Source: an uncultured Acetatifactor sp.
GTDB lineage: Bacteria; Bacillota; Clostridia; Lachnospirales; Lachnospiraceae
Length of the DNA stretch: 64,000 nt
Direction: 5' to 3'
Assembly (NCBI GenBank): GCA_910585805.1
Contig: CAJUFB010000009.1
Span: 1 to 64,000 of the forward strand
The notes under the pieces are model-generated. The model saw only the letters and a list, made by a program, of their open reading frames with translations. It made no database searches and was not told where the DNA came from. Below, in pieces: positions 60,911-64,000 of this stretch (position 1 is its first letter; each line of letters begins with the position of its first letter). Made by a program: the position numbers and the translations under genes.

Positions 60911-62866
60911 TCATTCAGGCAGGCTCGTAGATACGCACAGGCCGCCCCATCCTACCCGTGAGTTTGGATAGACATTTTCGCCCCGAAGCGCCCGGGCACC
61001 GGCCCGCAGATAGGCCTTTACTTTCTCTCCGTAAAGGAAAGGGTCGTTCCCGCGCACGATTCCCCATTCCATCAGAAGCGCAGCGCTTCCTGCCACAATA
61101 GGCGTCGCAAAAGAGGTTCCGGTAAAAGGGGTGTATCCCCCGTAAATATCCGGTGCCAGGATACCCACGCCAGGCGCTGCCAGATCCGGTTTCGCCAGTC
61201 CGGCCGCCACCACTCCGATGGTCCGGTTGGCATCCGCATATCCCCTGCCTGAAAAGTCCGCGTAAGCCTCATATGTGCTGTCGTAGGCTCCCACGCTGAG
61301 CACCTTTGCCGCGGTGGAAGGAATGGTCAGGGTTACTTCCGGTGTGGAACGGTAGAAGCCTGTGCCGCTGCTGCGGACAGCCGAGGAAGGAAGATAGAAA
61401 TAGTATCTGCCTGTCACTGCCCGCTCCGGCTCCAGACGGATGGTCCACACGCCGCTGTTGATGTAATTCCTCTCCAGGGGCAGCAGCTCAAAATAGATTT
61501 CTTCAGGCACTGCGTAGGGCGCCGGTTCTCCGAAATACACCAGGATCTCGGTTTGTTCCAGCCGGAGAGTATATTTTCCGCCGTTGATCATACGGGGCAG
61601 CTGTGCTTCCTGGCCGCCTGGGGAGCGCAGATAGATACGGTATATGTCGCAGTAATTCTTCCACAGCTGCACATTCAGGCTGCGTTCGTATTCCGCTACG
61701 GCCAGCTCTACGGAAGCCGGTCTGGCCACGGCATCTCCCATTCGGCTCGGGACAGACGGCGCATTGTCGGTTGACAACGCTCCCGGACTGCTGCCGAAAA
61801 TATTTCCTGTCGTTCTTCCGGAACCGATACCGCTGCCGGTTCCGGCAATGATACCGTCCGCGCGGTTGCCGGTGTATGTTTCGTCCAAAAGGCTGCCGGA
61901 CAGATGTCCGTTGCTGTTGCCCTCGTTGCCGCTGCCCACACAGATGACGGTGCGCCCCATCTCGGCCGCGTTATCCAGAAAACGTTCCAGAAGCGAGCTG
62001 CCGTCATGAGCCCCGTACGTATTTCCGAAGCTTAAATTGATGACCACAGGCATTTTCAGCTGCATGGCCCTGCGGATGGCATAGGTTACGCCCCGCATGA
62101 CCTCCGTAGTCCTGGGAAAAGAATTGACGTCGGGCTGGCCCAGCTTGACGATCAGCAGATCTGCCTCCGATGCGGTTCCCTGGTAAGAAGCGCTGTTTCC
62201 GGCTGCAATCCCTGCCACTGCGGTGCCGTGCCCTGTGGTGTCCGTACTTGGCAGCAGCTGAAACTGCTGCTGAAGAGTGGGGGCTTCCAGAGCTCTGTTG
62301 ATCTGGTCGGAATCAAATTCCACGCCTGTCCGGAAACCATCAGGAGGACGCCGCGGGAGATTTCCGACGGCATTTTCCGCTTCTGCGGTCTCAGGCGCAT
62401 CCGGAGTCAAAGTCTGATCCCAGAGATACCGGATCCTTGTGCTTCCGTCCCGCTTTCGGAATTCCGGCAGTCTGGCTTCGATTCCGCTGTCCAGGACTGC
62501 GATCAATACACCGGCTCCGGTGAGAAACGGATTTCTGAATGTCACCTGGGCGATACAGGAACTGTCCGCAGGCATTTCCACACCGTAAAAAAAGCGCTTC
62601 GGCTTTTCCACATATTCAATTTCCTCCAGTTCCGCCACGCTGTCCACCAGCTGCTCCGGCACCGTGAGCAAAGCAAAGCCCGCGATCAGATATTCCACCT
62701 GTATATTCAGCGGTTCCAGCGCGTCCAGGCTTCCGTGATACTTTACGATCAACTCCCATGTTCGGTTTTCCGTGTTGAATCCTACGTTTAAATCCTCTGT
62801 TTGTTCCCTGACATCTTCTGATGTCTGCAGCGCCAGCTGCAGCAGTTCCTCCAGCTTCTGGTTCAT
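60911..62866 (-). CDS. S8 family peptidase (Csp-like subtilase)
   Basis: A 651-residue subtilisin-like serine protease of the clostridial bipartite type. The triad is intact: D126 (LIAVLDSGIE), H213 (TGHGTAVAGIAAG) and S585 (FTGTSFATPIVAG). Residues 1-100 form a pro-domain-like part. The jelly-roll insertion typical of Csp germination proteases lies at about 385-510 (NVQLWKNYCDIYRIYLRSPGG). Residues of about 330-385 are an extra Gly/Ser/Thr/Asn-rich loop. There is no signal peptide, as in cytosolic or spore-located relatives. The start at 62866 has AAAGGA 9 bases upstream. Its role is unknown; in sporulating relatives such proteins process germination enzymes. Confidence 0.9.
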   Translation of the reverse strand: MNQKLEELLQLALQTSEDVREQTEDLNVGFNTENRTWELIVKYHGSLDALEPLNIQVEYLIAGFALLTVPEQLVDSVAELEEIEYVEKPKRFFYGVEMPADSSCIAQVTFRNPFLTGAGVLIAVLDSGIEARLPEFRKRDGSTRIRYLWDQTLTPDAPETAEAENAVGNLPRRPPDGFRTGVEFDSDQINRALEAPTLQQQFQLLPSTDTTGHGTAVAGIAAGNSASYQGTASEADLLIVKLGQPDVNSFPRTTEVMRGVTYAIRRAMQLKMPVVINLSFGNTYGAHDGSSLLERFLDNAAEMGRTVICVGSGNEGNSNGHLSGSLLDETYTGNRADGIIAGTGSGIGSGRTTGNIFGSSPGALSTDNAPSVPSRMGDAVARPASVELAVAEYERSLNVQLWKNYCDIYRIYLRSPGGQEAQLPRMINGGKYTLRLEQTEILVYFGEPAPYAVPEEIYFELLPLERNYINSGVWTIRLEPERAVTGRYYFYLPSSAVRSSGTGFYRSTPEVTLTIPSTAAKVLSVGAYDSTYEAYADFSGRGYADANRTIGVVAAGLAKPDLAAPGVGILAPDIYGGYTPFTGTSFATPIVAGSAALLMEWGIVRGNDPFLYGEKVKAYLRAGARALRGENVYPNSRVGWGGLCVSTSLPE

Positions 62867-62966
62867 ATACCGGGATCCTTTCATTTATCGGAATTCCAGG
62901 CGGAGGCCGGCAGCTGCCTGCCGGGAAGCTTTCGGTTCGCGGGGAATTCTCATCCTGTTATACTTA

Positions 62967-63068
62967 GAAATTGTCGGAAAATAACTGCTGCAATTGCTTC
63001 AGGCAAAAGCCCGGAAATTCAATTAAAATTGCCATAAACTTGCAGCAGTTATTTGCAGACACTTCCTT
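62967..63068 (+). repeat. Family B intergenic element, copy 5
   Basis: From AAATTGTCGGAAAATAACTG to CAGACACTTCCTT, abutting a family D element as copy 4 abuts a family A element. Confidence 0.8.
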
Positions 63069-63158
63069 ACGAGCGATGAAATTTGCCACAATGTCCCCGG
63101 CATCTTTCGTTCGTGAGTCGGGATGCCTGGCAAGTTTCAATGATCGTCAGTATATATT
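63068..63158 (+). repeat. Family D intergenic element, copy 2
   Basis: From ACGAGCGATGAAATTTGCC to CGTCAGTATATA. Together with the family B copy it fills nearly the whole gap 62867-63185. Confidence 0.75.
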
Positions 63159-63185
63159 ATATGCCGGAAGCCGGAAGAATTCGCC

Positions 63186-64000
63186 TTATGGCAGGAGGTC
63201 GGCATAAAAACGCTCCAGTTTTTTCAGATACTGATACCGTTCCCTGGCCTGTGCGGAAGCCTGGCGGAACAATTCCTCCGCTTCCTCAGGGTGATACCGT
63301 TTCAGGGAATCGTAACGTATTTCACCATCTAAAAACATCTCATATTCCAGCTTTGGCTCGCCGCTGTCCAGGAGGAAAGGATTTTTCCCCAGTTCCTTCA
63401 GGGATGGGTTGAAGCGGAAGAGATGATAGTAGCCGGCATCCACCGCCTTTTTGGCCTCCTGGGGCGTGCTTCCCAGGCCTGCGCGGATGCCGTGGGCGAT
63501 ACAGGTGGCATAGGCGATGACCAGGGAAGGGCCCGGATAGGCGGCAGCTTCCGTGAGCGCGCGGACCGTTTGGCTCAGATCGGCGCCCATGGCAATCTGG
63601 GCCACATATACGGTGCCGTAGGTCATGGCCATGGCTGCCAGGTCCTTTTTGGGCGTCTGCTTGCCGCCGGAGGCAAATTTGGCAGTGGAGCCCAGAGGGG
63701 TTGCCTTGGAAGCCTGGCCGCCGGTGTTGGAGTAGACTTCCGTGTTCAGCACCAGGATATTGATATTCTTTCCGCTGGCCAGCACATGGTCCAGGCCGCT
63801 GAAGCCGATGTCGTAGGCCCAGCCGTCGCCGCCTACGATCCACTGTATGGTGGGAGTGGAATTCCCGGCAGACTCTGAACCGAGAGTCCCGCAGGAGAGG
63901 GTATGGCGTCTGGCGGCCGTTTCCTGTGCCATCAGCATGCCGTAACCGAATTCGGCGGCATCTTCGAACAGGGAATTGGACCAGGCGGGGCCATGGCCCT
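63186..64000 (-). CDS. nifJ: Pyruvate:ferredoxin (flavodoxin) oxidoreductase, 3' part
   Basis: The C-terminal 271 residues of a single-chain PFOR; the gene continues beyond the window edge without a stop. The thiamine-diphosphate domain is clear: GPAWSNSLFEDAAEFGYGM, GGDGWAYDIGFSGLDHVLASG, LNTEVYSNTGGQASKATPLG and ATCIAHGIRAG. The enzyme oxidises pyruvate to acetyl-CoA and CO2 with reduction of ferredoxin in anaerobes. The segment between EFGYGM and QWIVGGDGW is only about 33 residues long and looks unlike the longer, Cys-containing linker expected in this family, so a contraction or local sequence change is possible. Function is otherwise sure. Confidence 0.93.
   Translation of the reverse strand, partial: GHGPAWSNSLFEDAAEFGYGMLMAQETAARRHTLSCGTLGSESAGNSTPTIQWIVGGDGWAYDIGFSGLDHVLASGKNINILVLNTEVYSNTGGQASKATPLGSTAKFASGGKQTPKKDLAAMAMTYGTVYVAQIAMGADLSQTVRALTEAAAYPGPSLVIAYATCIAHGIRAGLGSTPQEAKKAVDAGYYHLFRFNPSLKELGKNPFLLDSGEPKLEYEMFLDGEIRYDSLKRYHPEEAEELFRQASAQARERYQYLKKLERFYADLLP

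Noticed and set aside
1..64000. tRNA, rRNA, prophage or conjugative genes
   Set aside because: No cloverleaf, rRNA stretch, integrase, terminase or relaxase could be recognised; the only mobility-type gene is the Rpn nuclease.

Overview
The window looks like a chromosomal carbohydrate-utilisation region of a Gram-positive, obligately anaerobic Clostridia bacterium, most likely a gut Lachnospiraceae. This is inferred from several things. The importer is of the YesM/YesN type and carries no ATPase gene of its own. The binding proteins are lipoproteins. Strong AGGAGG-type ribosome binding sites and sigma-A promoters are common. There is a pyruvate:ferredoxin oxidoreductase, a Csp-like subtilase and a DUF4474 protein. 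I see no rRNA, tRNA or CRISPR array.

Layout. 0.2-2 kb: a DUF4474 protein and a metallophosphoesterase, followed by a 69-bp fossil of an ABC ATPase. 2-8 kb: a divergent LacI regulator facing a tightly coupled operon of a fucose-isomerase-like protein, a split transketolase and an FGGY kinase. 8-13 kb, minus strand: a GntR/FCD regulator and an enolase-superfamily sugar-acid dehydratase, then a solute-binding lipoprotein with a chemoreceptor. 13.6-19 kb, plus strand: RraA-like aldolase, two-part UxaA dehydratase, SDR dehydrogenase and uronate isomerase. A perfect 22-bp palindrome at the first promoter, and a near copy at the gntR promoter, suggest that the GntR protein controls this uronate/aldonate block. 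19.7-29 kb: GH2, an unassigned 914-aa glycosidase-like protein, GH29 and a CE15-like esterase. 29-30.5 kb: an Rpn-family nuclease gene between two direct copies of a 100-bp element. 30.5-38.4 kb: YesN-type regulator, two permeases, binding lipoprotein and YesM-type kinase. 38.5-51.2 kb: a second binding lipoprotein, a second fucose-isomerase-like protein, a cysteine-desulfurase-like enzyme, a small unknown protein, and GH29, GH42, GH31 and GH140-like enzymes. 51.3-55 kb: a 1,240-aa single-chain restriction-modification enzyme. 55.4-60.1 kb: sugar isomerase/epimerase, a damaged AraC gene, a decapitated permease and a GH36 alpha-galactosidase. 60.3-64 kb: a small unknown protein, a subtilase, and the 3' end of nifJ running off the window.

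Taken together, the genes fit uptake and breakdown of fucosylated, galactosylated and uronate-containing plant or host glycans. Glycosidases and an esterase would release fucose, galactose, xylose/glucose, apiose-type sugars and uronates. Isomerases, dehydratases and aldolase-like proteins would carry the monomers into central metabolism. Substrates are inferred from families only.

The most unusual features are repeats. At least three short intergenic element families (here A, B and D), plus a GTCGCGCAGCGAC leader repeat, are scattered through the window. In addition, three unrelated genes (GH2, the CE15-like esterase and a lipoprotein) carry in-frame 33- or 36-bp tandem expansions inside or beside their functional domains. 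Other points of interest are the RM fusion enzyme, a deletion scar that removed most of an alpha-galactoside importer, and a binding-protein/chemoreceptor pair without permeases.
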